33,031 nt of DNA, taken from Calothrix sp. HK-06 (GTDB lineage: Bacteria > Cyanobacteriota > Cyanobacteriia > Cyanobacteriales > Nostocaceae). Both the position numbers and the translations under genes were made by a program. Of this stretch, positions 7,612 through 16,813 are shown one piece after another (positions within the stretch are counted from its first letter, which is position 1; each line of letters opens with the position of its first letter). The stretch covers positions 1-33,031 of the forward strand of contig NZ_MRCD01000098.1 of assembly GCF_001904745.1 (NCBI RefSeq), given 5' to 3'. The notes under the pieces were generated by a model. That model was not told the DNA's origin. It did no database searches and saw only the letters and a list, made by a program, of their open reading frames with translations.

Positions 7612-8664
7612 TTATACAAAAAGAGATTTTTGCTCTTTGCGCTGAACTGATAAAGATTGGGCTAATTCAATCGCTGCTTTCATACTTGTAGCATCGGCAA
7701 TACCCTTAAGGGCAATATCAAATGCAGTACCGTGGTCTGGAGAAGTACGCACAAAAGGTAAACCAATAGAAGTATTAACTGCACGGTCAAACGCCATTAA
7801 TTTAACAGGTATTAAACCTTGGTCATGATAGAGTGCCAGGTAAGCATCAGCAGGATTAGAGTTTTGAGAGTTTCCATACCAAGCTAAACCAGGTTTTACC
7901 CACATGGTATCTGGTGGAATCGGACCTAATAGTTGTAAGTTGCCATGATTTTGTTCTTCTAGCCAAGGAATTAACCAGTCACGTTCCTCAGTTCCTAGTT
8001 GTCCTTGTTCACCGCTATGAGGATTTAATCCAGAAACAGTAATTCTCGGACGTTCAATACCAAAATCATTTTTTAAGCACTCTACTAATAAATCAAGTTT
8101 TTGCGTCATTAACTCTGGAGTTAATACTTTAGATACTTGACATAACGGGATATGTGTAGTTACTAATAATGTTCTAAGTATCCAACCTGTGTGAGGAGAA
8201 CGCGCAACGAATAACATACCCACACGTTTGGCACCAGATTTTTCTGCCAAAAGTTCAGTTTGTCCTGGATAATTATATCCTGCTGCTTTCCATGCTGACT
8301 TTGCTATTGGCGCCGTGACAATAGCATCAAACTCTCCAGTAGTAGCACGGACAATAGCTTGTTCTAAAAAAGCAAAACTCGCTCTTCCGCTTGCAGCCGA
8401 ACCTTCTCCAGGAGTAATATTAGCTATAGTGGCGGCGCCTATCTCAACATCTAAGATTTTTAATTCCGAAGGTTCGACTAGCTTACCTATACCGTCAACA
8501 GATTTAAGTTTGGTGTACGTGTCAACAAGTAAACTGCGGGTACCTACAACAGTAATATCAAATTCCCGAAATTGTGAATCTGATAAAGCTTTCAAAACTA
8601 CCTCCGACCCTATCCCCGCAGGGTCTCCCAAAGTAATTGCTAAACGAGGACGATATTGAAACAT
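7612..8664 (-). CDS. pdxA: 4-Hydroxythreonine-4-phosphate dehydrogenase
   Basis: PdxA oxidises 4-phosphohydroxy-L-threonine in the DXP-dependent pyridoxal phosphate pathway. The N-terminal [12 protein letters not shown] is the family signature. The three metal-binding histidines are visible at H171 (THIPL), H216 (NPHSGEQG) and H280 ([11 protein letters not shown]). The frame is open from a TTG at 8679, but the ATG at 8664 is preferred: it has GGGAAG upstream and gives a normal 350-residue protein. The same precursor, DXP, is made by dxs at 12968-14875; the two are not adjacent. No terminator with a T-run is seen, only the palindrome pair downstream. Confidence 0.95.
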   Translation of the reverse strand: MFQYRPRLAITLGDPAGIGSEVVLKALSDSQFREFDITVVGTRSLLVDTYTKLKSVDGIGKLVEPSELKILDVEIGAATIANITPGEGSAASGRASFAFLEQAIVRATTGEFDAIVTAPIAKSAWKAAGYNYPGQTELLAEKSGAKRVGMLFVARSPHTGWILRTLLVTTHIPLCQVSKVLTPELMTQKLDLLVECLKNDFGIERPRITVSGLNPHSGEQGQLGTEERDWLIPWLEEQNHGNLQLLGPIPPDTMWVKPGLAWYGNSQNSNPADAYLALYHDQGLIPVKLMAFDRAVNTSIGLPFVRTSPDHGTAFDIALKGIADATSMKAAIELAQSLSVQRKEQKSLFV

Positions 8665-8695
8665 AAAAGAGCTTCCCAATAAAAAAATATGTAAA

Positions 8696-8725
8696 ATTAT
8701 CTTGTGGAATATTATCTTGTGGAAT
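8696..8725. repeat. 15-bp exact tandem duplication
   Basis: ATTATCTTGTGGAAT occurs twice in direct succession (8696-8710 and 8711-8725) in the pdxA leader or promoter region, about 32 bases upstream of the start codon. It may be a slippage product or a duplicated control site. Confidence 0.85.
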
Positions 8726-8979
8726 GGGCATCCTTGCCATTGGTGTCAACTTAAGGTTTAAAACCATTTGTCAACGAGAGGTTTTGTTATTAACGAAGTA
8801 TAAAGACGAACTTATTCCTTACCCTTATACGGGATTTCAGAACGATGCTGATAAACAAAGTATTTAAGGTGCCATTCAAAGTTCGTTTTTTGTCCGTTTA
8901 GAACTTATTTTTAAGCATAAATACTTATTGACGTAGTAAGTTTTAGCTTAACTTGACACTAATGGCATCCTTGCCCGTT
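8723..8979. mobile_element. Possible MITE-like element, 257 bp
   Basis: Arms at 8723-8755 and 8947-8979 are inverted copies with about 26 of 33 positions matching. The inner 20 bp (8736-8755 against 8947-8966) match at 18 positions. Within the arms the hairpin GGCATCCTTGCC has kept its stem and has its loop in opposite orientation. The interior has no open frame of note. This is the layout of a miniature inverted-repeat element or IS remnant; flanking target duplications were not identified. Confidence 0.45.
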
Positions 8980-9032
8980 CCCAACTTAATTCATCAAATT
9001 AGTTTACTAGTACTATAAAAATAATTTATGAT

Positions 9033-9437
9033 TTATTCTGTGAATAAACTTGGCTCTACGTGAAAAAAGGCGCCAAGTTTTTTAGCTTGTTCTGGAGTAA
9101 TATTTTGTCTACCATCTAAAATATCATCTACCGAAGTTTCTAACCCTAAAAATGCCTGTAAATCATCTTTATTTTTGTTTGATTGTTCAAAAAGAAATGA
9201 TAATAAAGATTCCGTGCAACTTGATGTCATATCAAAATGATAATTTTCTTGTTCAAACTTTTCGATTAATGTAATTAGCAATTGATATAACTCATTTTCT
9301 TCAGGAGTTCGTTCGCGATGCATTAAATTCTCTACAATAGCTAAAGCTTGTTCGTTTTCAGCTTCAGTTTTAATAAGTTTGGGAAGATAAGTTATTAATA
9401 ATTGTCTGTATTTTTCTTGATTAAAAGTGAGGGTCAT
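9033..9437 (-). CDS. HigA-like antitoxin
   Basis: A 134-residue protein. The C-terminal third (about 80-130) reads as an XRE-type helix-turn-helix: LSFLFEQSNKNKDDLQAFLG, then VDDILDGRQNITPEQAKKLGAFFHV. The N-terminal half is helical and rich in glutamate and leucine (ERTPEENELYQLLITLIEKFE), as in cyanobacterial HigA-type antitoxins. Its start overlaps the end of the toxin gene by 17 bases, so the two are translated from one mRNA. Antitoxins of this class bind the toxin and repress their own promoter. Confidence 0.85.
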   Translation of the reverse strand: MTLTFNQEKYRQLLITYLPKLIKTEAENEQALAIVENLMHRERTPEENELYQLLITLIEKFEQENYHFDMTSSCTESLLSFLFEQSNKNKDDLQAFLGLETSVDDILDGRQNITPEQAKKLGAFFHVEPSLFTE

Positions 9438-9720
9438 TTTTCCAATAATCCTTATCGTACTCAGAGTGTGTGAGGATATATTTAACGTAAATTAATTGCT
9501 CTTTATAATCTATACTAACAATCAATCGGTATTTGTTCCCTTTAATATTAAAGATAGTAAAATTACCGACTGCTTCAGCTTTATAAAAAATCTCCTGGAC
9601 TTCAACTAGATTCGACCATTTGGCTTTGCTAGCAACTTTATACCAGTAAATAAGAGCTTCGCGACAATCTGCATGAATTTCAGCATACTCTCTTAAGGCT
9701 TTAAAGCTAATTACGTGCAT
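9421..9720 (-). CDS. HigB/RelE-fold toxin
   Basis: A 99-residue protein with HigB-family features: SKAKWSNLVEVQEIF near the middle, NFTIFNIKGNKYRLIVSIDY (the central sheet with the conserved arginine in YRLI), and the end YVKYILTHSEYDKDYW. HigB toxins cut mRNA on the ribosome. The gene order, toxin first, is typical for higBA and opposite to relBE. The ATG at 9720 has AGGGAAG directly upstream. No island or transposase surrounds the pair, so it may be a solitary chromosomal module. Confidence 0.88.
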   Translation of the reverse strand: MHVISFKALREYAEIHADCREALIYWYKVASKAKWSNLVEVQEIFYKAEAVGNFTIFNIKGNKYRLIVSIDYKEQLIYVKYILTHSEYDKDYWKNDPHF

Positions 9721-9816
9721 CTTCCCTGATTATGATTATATGTTAGAACAGGCGAGACACCTATCCTGCGGTTTTACATTACAATTTAATGGTTATGAGA
9801 GAAGACTGACAAATAA

Positions 9817-10896
9817 ATGGCAAACGTTCGTCTTGAAAACATCAAACGCCGTTTTAACAATGTGACGGCTATAGAGGATATTACCTTTGAGATACCCGAT
9901 GGTGAGTTTTGGGTACTAGTTGGCCCAAGTGGATGCGGAAAGTCTACAATACTGCGAACGATAGCAGGGTTGGAAAATGCCACTTCCGGAAATCTCTACA
10001 TCGGGGAAACTTTAGTTAATAATGTCCCAGCACGACAACGGGACGTGGCAATGGTATTTCAGAATTATGCCCTATATCCCCATATGTCGGTAGGTGAGAA
10101 TATTGCCTTTGGGATGAAGATGCGGAAGATGGAACCTAGAGTGATTCAACAGCGTGTTGCAGAAGTTGCCGCTTCTTTATCGTTAGAACATTTGCTCGAC
10201 CGTAAACCTAAGCAGCTTTCTGGTGGACAGCAACAGCGAGTCGCGTTAGGAAGAGCTATTGCCAGACAAGCACAAGTATTTTTACTAGACGAACCACTAT
10301 CTAACTTAGACGCACAACTGCGTGATGACACACGCGCAGAGTTAAAACAATTACATCAAAATTTACGTAACACCACAGTATATGTCACCCACGACCAAGT
10401 AGAGGCAATGACTCTAGCAGATAAAATCGTGGTATTAAGCCAAGGACATATCCAACAAATCGGAGACCCACAAACAATTTACAACCAGCCAGCAAATCGG
10501 ATGGTAGCAACTTTTATTGGTAATCCACCGATGAATATTTTACCAGCGAAGTTTACAGGTAACGGGTTTGATATTTCAGGTCAAACACTACCCCTACCTG
10601 CTTCCATGAAAAAATTCAATTTTTCAACAGCACAACAACTTGACTTAGGCATTCGACCCGAACATATAAATATTTCTCCTGAACCATCAGCTTTAACTGT
10701 TGATGTCAAAGTTGTCGAACCATTAGGAAGAGAAACATTAATACGCGCGACCATACCCGGTTCATTACAAACCCTAAGCATCCAAGCTCCTGGAAACATA
10801 CGTCCTCGTCCCGGTGACAAGTTAAATTTAAACCTCGACTTAGACTATTTATTCGTATTCGATGCCACCACAGGCAACAAATTATACCCCTTGTAG
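9817..10896 (+). CDS. ABC transporter ATP-binding protein (MalK/UgpC type)
   Basis: A 359-residue cytoplasmic ATPase of the carbohydrate-uptake ABC class. Walker A is GPSGCGKST (36-44); the Q-loop is in FQNYALYPHM, the signature is LSGGQQQR, Walker B is VFLLDEP and the switch histidine is in VTHDQ. After about residue 235 comes the OB-fold regulatory domain of the MalK/UgpC group (GIRPEH). No permease or binding-protein gene is nearby, so it probably energises one or more transporters encoded elsewhere, as shared MsmK-type ATPases do (inference). The ATG at 9817 fits the family N-terminus, although its Shine-Dalgarno is weak. Confidence 0.92.
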   Translation: MANVRLENIKRRFNNVTAIEDITFEIPDGEFWVLVGPSGCGKSTILRTIAGLENATSGNLYIGETLVNNVPARQRDVAMVFQNYALYPHMSVGENIAFGMKMRKMEPRVIQQRVAEVAASLSLEHLLDRKPKQLSGGQQQRVALGRAIARQAQVFLLDEPLSNLDAQLRDDTRAELKQLHQNLRNTTVYVTHDQVEAMTLADKIVVLSQGHIQQIGDPQTIYNQPANRMVATFIGNPPMNILPAKFTGNGFDISGQTLPLPASMKKFNFSTAQQLDLGIRPEHINISPEPSALTVDVKVVEPLGRETLIRATIPGSLQTLSIQAPGNIRPRPGDKLNLNLDLDYLFVFDATTGNKLYPL

Positions 10897-10916
10897 CACA
10901 GGCATCTTGCCTGTGC
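10896..10916 (+). terminator. GCACAGGCA hairpin after the ABC gene
   Basis: GCACAGGCA (10896-10904) and TGCCTGTGC (10908-10916) form a 9-bp perfect stem with a TCT loop. The first base is the last base of the stop codon. No U-run follows, so it may be a repeat element acting as an mRNA 3' end rather than a classical terminator. Confidence 0.55.
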
Positions 10917-11082
10917 AGTCTAAAACCCTCACGCCAAATATGTAAACAATTATTACGATTCCCAATAAACGTACTAATGTTCTTGTTATTTTTATTTAAA
11001 AAAGAATATTACTCCAAATAATTGCGTTATCCTCAGCAATATGAAGTCAATATTGAATCTATATTGACGCTTAAAGCCAGAG

Positions 11083-11349
11083 GTGTGTATAAGTAAAAAA
11101 TCAAAGAAGAATTTTCGCTCCGAGTGGAGAACACTAACCGAACTAGGCGCCGAATTTGGAAAATCAGCAATCGCCTTCGGTAAGATATTAAAAGAAAATG
11201 CGTTACGCGATGCAGAAGGTACGCCCACAGAAGTAGCAAGTGGATTATTTCAAAAGATTGAACCAAATCAAGGTAAACCTTATTACCTATGGAATCATCA
11301 AGGAGTTGTAAGTTTCATCCCAGGTAAAGATGGAGATGATGCTCCATGA
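11083..11349 (+). CDS. Small unknown protein, frame interrupted by TGA and TAA
   Basis: An 88-codon frame with a GTG start, encoding a basic N-terminus (ISKKSKKNFR), then WRTLTELGAEFGKSAIAFGKILKENAL, which looks like a small helix-turn-helix or winged-helix segment, and PYYLWNHQGVVSF. After the TGA at 11347-11349 the same frame continues coding-like for 18 codons (YLEKNIERVLKKLEEIKE), meets TAA at 11404-11406, and goes on (QEQEKKEGEE) to a TGA at 11437-11439. That last stop overlaps the ATG of the HicB-like gene as ATGA. The natural gene was therefore probably about 118 codons long and translationally coupled to the next, and this copy appears damaged. Confidence 0.6.
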   Translation: MCISKKSKKNFRSEWRTLTELGAEFGKSAIAFGKILKENALRDAEGTPTEVASGLFQKIEPNQGKPYYLWNHQGVVSFIPGKDGDDAP

Positions 11350-11435
11350 TATTTAGAAAAGAATATTGAAAGGGTGTTGAAAAAGCTAGAAGAAATCAAA
11401 GAATAACAAGAACAAGAAAAAAAGGAAGGTGAAGA

Positions 11436-11651
11436 ATGAGCTATCGCTACAGCATGGTGATTCAATGGTCGGAAGAAGACCAACTTTTCTTAGTCCACCT
11501 GCCTGAATTTCCTTGGCAAGAGTTTCATACGCACGGCAGAACTTATGAAGAAGCAGCCAAAAATGCTCAAGAGGTTATTGAAGCTTTCGTTGAAATGCTG
11601 AGTCAGGAAAATCAACCACTACCTGAACCTAGGATGGTTGATTTTCAATAA
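11436..11651 (+). CDS. HicB-family antitoxin-like protein
   Basis: A 71-residue protein of the HicB fold: YSMVIQWSEEDQLFLVHLPEF (first strands), FHTHGRTYEEAAKNAQEVIEAFVE (helix), QPLPEP. No DNA-binding extension is present and no HicA toxin gene is adjacent, so this is a lone HicB-like module, common in cyanobacteria. A good Shine-Dalgarno (AAGGAAGG) lies upstream. It was probably coupled to the interrupted gene before it. The last residues (MVDFQ) and the stop codon lie inside a copy of the 82-bp dispersed repeat, so the present C-terminus may be repeat-derived. Confidence 0.82.
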   Translation: MSYRYSMVIQWSEEDQLFLVHLPEFPWQEFHTHGRTYEEAAKNAQEVIEAFVEMLSQENQPLPEPRMVDFQ

Positions 11652-11713
11652 CTAGATTTTGTTTGTAACCAATAACTTATCCGCTACATCCGTTGCTAAC
11701 CAACCATCAAAAT
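11632..11713. repeat. 82-bp dispersed repeat, copy 2
   Basis: Nearly identical to 1368-1450. Here its ends are a perfect 8-bp inverted repeat, GATGGTTG (11633-11640) and CAACCATC (11701-11708). It supplies the last six codons and the stop of the HicB-like gene and ends 8 bases before the mtnA stop codon. It contains ATCCGCTACATCCGTTGC, which links it to the hairpin at 28101-28167. Confidence 0.87.
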
Positions 11714-11721
11714 AGATCTTT

Positions 11722-12786
11722 CTATACAGGTTGTAGTTGTTTTGACTTTACTAGGTCTTTAGGGGCGAATACACCGTTTTCTGTGATGATTGCTTCTACT
11801 AATTCGGCAGGTGTAACATCGAAGGCGGGGTTATAGTAGTCTACACCGATGGTTGGCGTGATGATGGTTTCACCTATTTGAGAAATTTCTGTTGGGTCGC
11901 GTTCTTCGATGGGTATTCCGCTGCCGTCTGTTAGGTCAAAATCTATTGTTGAAAGCGGCGCCGCTACAAAGAAAGGTACATTATGTGCTTTTGCTACTAG
12001 TGCTAAACTATACGTACCTATTTTATTTGCTGTGTCACCATTCGCTGCTATTCTGTCGGCGCCTACTACTACAGCGTGTATTAAGCCTTGTTTCATACAA
12101 TGTGCTGCCATGCTATCAGTAATTACCGTAACAGGTATACCTTCTTGGGCACATTCCCACGCTGTTAATTTGGCGCCTTGTAATCTAGGACGGGTTTCGT
12201 CGGCAAATACTCTTGTTAATCTACCTTCGCGCCATGCTGAACGTACTACACCTAATGCTGTACCATACCCGGCAGTAGCTAAAGCGCCTGCGTTGCAATG
12301 AGTAAGTAAAGTTAATTGATGCGGATTAGCAGGTAATGCTTTTAATCCATTGTCCCCGATAGCTTGACAAGTTTGTAAGTCTTCTACTTGAATGGTTTGA
12401 GCGGTTTCTAGTAAGGCTTTTCTAATATCGTCAACAGTGCCTAATATTTCATATGCTACTTTCATTGACCGCGATATTGCCCAAAATAAATTCACTGCGG
12501 TAGGACGAGTTGCACGTAGCATTGCGGCAACTTTTTCTAACTCAGTTAAAAAGATATCGCGCTTGTCGGTTTTTATTTCTCTTGCACCCAAATACATACC
12601 ATATGCCGCAGCAACTCCAATCGCTGGGGCGCCTCGAACTATCATAGTTTTGATAGCACGCGCCATATCGTCGCAACGGTGAATCTCAACAAGTGCGTAT
12701 TCGTATGGTATACGGGTTTGATCGATAAGTGAAACGGCATCGTTATGCCATATAACAGAATATACTTGGCTGTTGGAAAGATTCAT
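11722..12786 (-). CDS. mtnA: Methylthioribose-1-phosphate isomerase
   Basis: MtnA isomerises 5-methylthioribose-1-phosphate to 5-methylthioribulose-1-phosphate in methionine salvage. The family signature [13 protein letters not shown] begins at residue 51. The catalytic cysteine is C164 in [11 protein letters not shown], and the catalytic aspartate is D244 in [17 protein letters not shown]. The frame is open to 12858, but the extra 24 residues are translation of a repeat. The ATG at 12786 gives the usual length of 354. Related eIF2B-alpha-like proteins are excluded by the C/D pair. No other salvage gene is nearby. Confidence 0.93.
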   Translation of the reverse strand: MNLSNSQVYSVIWHNDAVSLIDQTRIPYEYALVEIHRCDDMARAIKTMIVRGAPAIGVAAAYGMYLGAREIKTDKRDIFLTELEKVAAMLRATRPTAVNLFWAISRSMKVAYEILGTVDDIRKALLETAQTIQVEDLQTCQAIGDNGLKALPANPHQLTLLTHCNAGALATAGYGTALGVVRSAWREGRLTRVFADETRPRLQGAKLTAWECAQEGIPVTVITDSMAAHCMKQGLIHAVVVGADRIAANGDTANKIGTYSLALVAKAHNVPFFVAAPLSTIDFDLTDGSGIPIEERDPTEISQIGETIITPTIGVDYYNPAFDVTPAELVEAIITENGVFAPKDLVKSKQLQPV

Positions 12787-12827
12787 AGTTAAAAACTTGG
12801 GCTTGCGGCGTAAAAATAATATATTAG

Positions 12828-12966
12828 CGAATTGGTGGGCAGTGAGACCAGTTGCCACGTCTCGGTTTCCGTGCGTGGTGAGGCAGTTGGCGGGTGTGGT
12901 TTCCGACCGTCAAACTGCCGAACCCAAAGGGCAAACTGGCGAACCCAAAGGGCGCCCACCAAAATT
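12828..12966. repeat. Composite repeat with inverted ends
   Basis: AATTGGTGGGC at the left end and GCCCACCAAAATT at the right form imperfect inverted ends. Inside, (C/G)CGAACCCAAAGGG occurs twice in tandem (about 12918-12952), and GGCAGTTGGCGGG-type segments face CAAACTGCC. It lies between dxs and mtnA (both minus) and is more GC-rich than its surroundings. It may be a repeat insertion; a frame running through it on the plus strand is not a gene. Confidence 0.6.
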
Positions 12967-12967
12967 G

Positions 12968-14875
12968 TTAACTGACGACTGAAAGTTCTTTCTTAAAGAA
13001 AGCCTGCATAATAGTCTCAGCCATTTGCGGACTAGTTAAACCTATTTCGGCTTTAGATTCGTTTGGCTCTGCGTGTTCCACTAAAATATCGGGAACGCCA
13101 ATACGTTTAACCGGAACTACAATATCCGCATCTAAAAGCGCTTCAGCAACAGCAGTCCCGAAACCACCCATTGTACAACCTTCTTCAAGGGTTACAACAC
13201 GCTTGATTTTTTTAGCTAATGGCAATATCAACTCTGTATCTAACGGTTTGGCAAAACGCGCATTAATTACAGTCGCTTGAATACCGTGTTCACTGAGAAC
13301 TTCGGCGGTTTGCATGGCTGGGTAAACCATTGTACCGTATGCCACAAGCAATACATCATCGCCGTTGCGAAGAATTTCACCTTTACCAATTTCTAACGGT
13401 TCCCAACCTTCTTCCATTAAAGGTACGCCATAACCGCTACCACGAGGGAATCGCATTGCAATTGGTCCGCTGGTATGATTTACACCAGTGACAATCATGC
13501 GCTGCATTTCGGCTTCATCTTTAGGCGCCATCAATACTATATTAGGAATACAGCGTAGGTAAGCGATGTCATACATACCTTGGTGTGTAGGACCATCTGA
13601 ACCTACAATTCCTGCCCGGTCAAGACAGAAGAACACAGGTAAGTTTTGGATACATACGTCGTGAACAATTTGGTCGTATGCTCGTTGCAGGAAAGTTGAG
13701 TAGATGCAACATACAGGACGTATTCCCTCAGTCGCAAGTCCTGCTGCTAAAGTTACCGCATGTTGTTCAGCAATACCCACATCTATATATTGATTTGGGA
13801 GTTTTTGTTGAAGTTTATCTAATCCCGTACCAGTTGCCATTGCCGCAGTAATACCAATAATTTGTGGATTTTGCTCGGCAAGCTTAACAAGGGTATGAGC
13901 AAATACTTTGTTATAACCAGGTGGTTTAGGTTTGGTGGAGGGAATCGCTTTACCCGTACTTAAGTTAAATGGAGTTTGGGCGTGATATCCTACTTGATCT
14001 TTTTCTGCTAGTTCATAACCTTTACCCTTAATTGTGGCGACATGAACTAAAACAGGCCCAGGAATTTGATGCGCACGATTAAACGTCGATATTAATTCTT
14101 CCAAATTGTGTCCATCGACAGGTCCCACATAAGTAAAGCCCAGTTCTTCAAACACTGCTCCAACTTTAGGCACCGCTAACCGCTTCATCCCTTCTTTGAT
14201 GCGTTCAAATTCTGGGGAGAGGGACTCACCTACAAACGGTAAGTTTTTAACCTGTTCCTCAAAGTTATCAGTAATGAACTGCATCGGAGGTGAAAGGCGC
14301 ATTTTGTTTAAGTAGCGGGGAATGGCGCCAACGTTTGGAGAAATAGACATTTCGTTGTCGTTGAGAACAACCAGCAAATTGGTTTTGGGCAAATGTCCAG
14401 CATGGTTAATGGCTTCGAGTGCCATACCCCCAGTAAGGGCGCCATCGCCGATGATAGCAGCAACTTTGAATTTTTCGCCCTTCATATCGCGCGCTAACGC
14501 CATACCCAAAGCAGCGGAGATCGAAGTCGAAGCATGTCCGGCGCCGAAATGGTCAAATTTATTTTCGCAGCGTTTGAGATAACCTGCGATACCGTCTTTT
14601 TGCCGCAACGTATCAAAATTGCTGTAACGCCCTGTAATCAGTTTATGAGGGTAGGCTTGATGTCCAACGTCCCAAATAACTTTATCGCAGTCTAAATCAA
14701 GTGTTTGATAAAGCCCAAGCGTTAATTCAACAACACCCAGTCCAGGTCCCAAATGCCCACCAATTGCCGCCACTGTTTGGAGGTGCTTGTCACGAATTTG
14801 GCGAGCAATTTGTTGCAACTGTCGAATTGATAAACCGTGCAACTGGTTAGGATGGGTGATATCACTCAGGTGCAT
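12968..14875 (-). CDS. dxs: 1-Deoxy-D-xylulose-5-phosphate synthase
   Basis: DXS joins pyruvate and glyceraldehyde-3-phosphate using thiamine diphosphate, giving the first intermediate of the MEP isoprenoid pathway and a precursor of thiamine and pyridoxal phosphate. The protein has 635 residues, as usual. Visible signatures are [15 protein letters not shown], the ThDP/Mg site [45 protein letters not shown] and the [15 protein letters not shown] loop. The ATG at 14875 begins the standard [10 protein letters not shown]-terminus. It is followed by a repeat region and mtnA on the same strand. Confidence 0.97.
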   Translation of the reverse strand: MHLSDITHPNQLHGLSIRQLQQIARQIRDKHLQTVAAIGGHLGPGLGVVELTLGLYQTLDLDCDKVIWDVGHQAYPHKLITGRYSNFDTLRQKDGIAGYLKRCENKFDHFGAGHASTSISAALGMALARDMKGEKFKVAAIIGDGALTGGMALEAINHAGHLPKTNLLVVLNDNEMSISPNVGAIPRYLNKMRLSPPMQFITDNFEEQVKNLPFVGESLSPEFERIKEGMKRLAVPKVGAVFEELGFTYVGPVDGHNLEELISTFNRAHQIPGPVLVHVATIKGKGYELAEKDQVGYHAQTPFNLSTGKAIPSTKPKPPGYNKVFAHTLVKLAEQNPQIIGITAAMATGTGLDKLQQKLPNQYIDVGIAEQHAVTLAAGLATEGIRPVCCIYSTFLQRAYDQIVHDVCIQNLPVFFCLDRAGIVGSDGPTHQGMYDIAYLRCIPNIVLMAPKDEAEMQRMIVTGVNHTSGPIAMRFPRGSGYGVPLMEEGWEPLEIGKGEILRNGDDVLLVAYGTMVYPAMQTAEVLSEHGIQATVINARFAKPLDTELILPLAKKIKRVVTLEEGCTMGGFGTAVAEALLDADIVVPVKRIGVPDILVEHAEPNESKAEIGLTSPQMAETIMQAFFKKELSVVS

Positions 14876-15214
14876 ACTATACGGTTTTCCTCTCTAATAT
14901 TTCTTTGTTTGATTTTCCCACGCCCAGGTAGCTTACCGTATCGGTTGTGTCACAACTGTTTTCGTAGGTAAATGTATTCTATCTTACATCAACAATATTA
15001 AAGACGTGTCGATTATATAAATTGATTATCACTTGCAAAATAAACGACACAAGCCATTTAATTCACTGTGGACTTTTTAAGTATTATTATGGTTTTTCTT
15101 TTTAGTAAAGTAATAATATTTACACAAAAAAATATTTCAAAATGCAAAAAATATATTAATAGTTAATAAATATTTTATCTATATGTAGGGTTTAAGGGGA
15201 AGTCTCCCCTACCA
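14876..15214. other. AT-rich dxs upstream region
   Basis: No gene is seen. The dxs-proximal part should contain its promoter, but no motif could be picked with confidence. The far end carries a short stem (AGGGGA 15195-15200 with TCCCCT 15205-15210) just past the stop of the 15215 gene, which may mark its 3' end; it lacks a T-run. Confidence 0.5.
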
Positions 15215-15487
15215 TCACTTGACCTTTAGTGGTTGAGGTTGAATACTTTGACCTTCGGGAGGACTAAACCAGAATGCTAAGTCTGAACCTTCTACCACAA
15301 TTTCCCCTTCAATCGTTTGGATGTAAAGTCTTCCTTGGTCAATACTCAAAACATTTCCAGCAGTTTTTGAACTATTTTTTGTACTCGTCGAAACAAAAGG
15401 TTGTTGTACTTGTTCAACTTTTTTAGTAATCTGAGCTTGACTGCATAGCATATTTTGGACAACAAGCTGCAAGTTTTCATGCGCCAT
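15215..15487 (-). CDS. Hypothetical protein, 90 residues
   Basis: I do not recognise this gene. The frame opens at a GTG (15511), but the ATG at 15487 is more likely, with AGAAGAAGA just upstream. The product begins MAHENLQLVVQNMLC, has a polar, variable middle (about 25-45, VSTSTKNSSK), and ends with a conserved-looking part: LSIDQGRLYIQTIEGEIVVE, then DLAFWFSPPEGQ. The C-terminal part looks like a small beta-structured domain. No neighbour helps with function. Confidence 0.5.
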   Translation of the reverse strand: MAHENLQLVVQNMLCSQAQITKKVEQVQQPFVSTSTKNSSKTAGNVLSIDQGRLYIQTIEGEIVVEGSDLAFWFSPPEGQSIQPQPLKVK

Positions 15488-15750
15488 ATCTTCTTCTACA
15501 ATCGCTGGCACGGGTAGCTTGACAAAATTAGTATTTTGTGGTTATAAATCAAAATACTCGCGTGTTGGCACCAGCCAAGCGATTCGGGAACAATATTAGA
15601 ACGGCGCCGCATCTATTTAACCGTTACAAAATTTCTTTTTTACATCAGAAAAAAATATGTATAAATTTTGAATTTAAAAAACTAGTATATTTACGTGTCA
15701 AAGAATTATTTTTAATATTTATATCAGTATAATTCCCTCCTAAGTAGGGG

Positions 15751-16704
15751 TTAGGCAAAATCAAAATATAATTTTCTCACCCAATTCCAAGGTTGCTCAT
15801 TCGGCAACCGCATTTTTGACTCAAATCTAGGATAAAGATTCTCAATTACATGAGCATCTTGCTTTAATATGTCATTGCCTGCATTAATTAATAATTTATC
15901 CAGTATTAAGTTAAATACACCAAATGATTTAGGTCGATAAATCAGCATAAATGTATGAGTTTTATTCTCAGATTCAGGATATATAACGAAAACATCACAT
16001 ACATTTCCAAACGGTGTAACAGTATTAAATGCAACAATAGAAGGAAAATAGCTTTTAGCAACTGCCTGAATTGATTTTGGATAAGATAACAGCAATGGGT
16101 TTTGAAGGTATTCAGCAAATGTGTTATCTTCCCGTATCTGATGTAAATTAACTACAGAGAAATAATCTTTGTGAGAAAACGAATCGATTTCAATATCTTT
16201 AAACTTGAATAAATCACGATGTGTTGCTTTTGCATGATTGTAATCGTGATTGACTTCTAATGCATAAAGTAACGGCGCCGTCAGGGTAAAATCACCAGAT
16301 ACACCCGCAAAGAAACCTTCACTTTCTATTTCTTCCATCGCGTTGGGAATTGAGATTCTTGGTTCAGCATTAGCATAAGTCCAAATCCAGTTGCCCTGTA
16401 CTATTATGTCTAATTTATTGGCAAGCGGTTTAGAAATTTTTTCATTACTAATAATTGCCCTTCCTTCACCGTCAAACTCTACACCATGATAAGGACATGC
16501 GATAGTATTAGTTTTATTACAAATCCACCCATCCGAAAGTTTGGCGCCTAGATGAGGGCAAATATTATCTAACGCCGAAACTTCACCTTTCTCATTTTTC
16601 CATAAAACATAATCTTGCCCACAAACTGTAAACATTTTTGGCTTATTTACAGGCAGCATCGATTTGTGAGCAATTAACCAAGGGGCGCCGGGTAAATTCC
16701 ACAT
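15751..16704 (-). CDS. Rieske-type ring-hydroxylating oxygenase
   Basis: A 317-residue Rieske non-haem iron oxygenase. The [2Fe-2S] ligands are C49/H51 (CPHLGAKL) and C70/H73 (CPYHGVEF). The mononuclear iron histidines are H157 and H162 in DYNHAKATHRD, with D154 as the bridging acid. It has no C-terminal membrane segment, unlike the chlorophyll-pathway enzymes PAO and CAO, so it is probably a soluble oxygenase acting on a small aromatic or isoprenoid compound; the substrate is unknown. It follows a TetR gene on the same strand after 97 bases that contain a repeat, suggesting TetR-controlled expression (inference). The electron donor is not encoded nearby. Confidence 0.88.
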   Translation of the reverse strand: MWNLPGAPWLIAHKSMLPVNKPKMFTVCGQDYVLWKNEKGEVSALDNICPHLGAKLSDGWICNKTNTIACPYHGVEFDGEGRAIISNEKISKPLANKLDIIVQGNWIWTYANAEPRISIPNAMEEIESEGFFAGVSGDFTLTAPLLYALEVNHDYNHAKATHRDLFKFKDIEIDSFSHKDYFSVVNLHQIREDNTFAEYLQNPLLLSYPKSIQAVAKSYFPSIVAFNTVTPFGNVCDVFVIYPESENKTHTFMLIYRPKSFGVFNLILDKLLINAGNDILKQDAHVIENLYPRFESKMRLPNEQPWNWVRKLYFDFA

Positions 16705-16745
16705 ATGATTTTATATTTTGGGTATTGGATGTTGGATATTGTTGG

Positions 16746-16813
16746 GGGGCGGGTTTATGGGGCAGGTTTACAAATACCTGAGTTGATATTGAGAATTATG
16801 GTTAACCCGCCCC
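16746..16813. repeat. GGGGCGGGTT inverted repeat
   Basis: GGGGCGGGTT at 16746-16755 and AACCCGCCCC at 16804-16813 are exact inverses about 48 bases apart. The right arm overlaps the stop codon and last codons (GAG) of the TetR gene. The same motif recurs at 26878-26950. Confidence 0.82.

Larger units (their letters stand above)
8665..9032. other. Noncoding stretch with foldback element
   Basis: No gene is seen. The pdxA side starts with an exact 15-bp tandem duplication; most of the rest lies between inverted arms (8723-8755 and 8947-8979), treated as one element below. Confidence 0.6.

Noticed and set aside
8558-8767. Minus-strand 69-codon frame over the pdxA start
   Set aside because: It runs through the pdxA coding start in another frame and through the 15-bp tandem repeat; a shadow frame.
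12773-12982. Plus-strand frame with PKGQTGEPKGRPP-like repeats
   Set aside because: It is produced by the tandem CGAACCCAAAGGG repeats between dxs and mtnA, with no start signal or family likeness.
15538-15732. 64-codon plus-strand frame
   Set aside because: AT-rich, no Shine-Dalgarno and no recognisable pattern; considered a chance frame.
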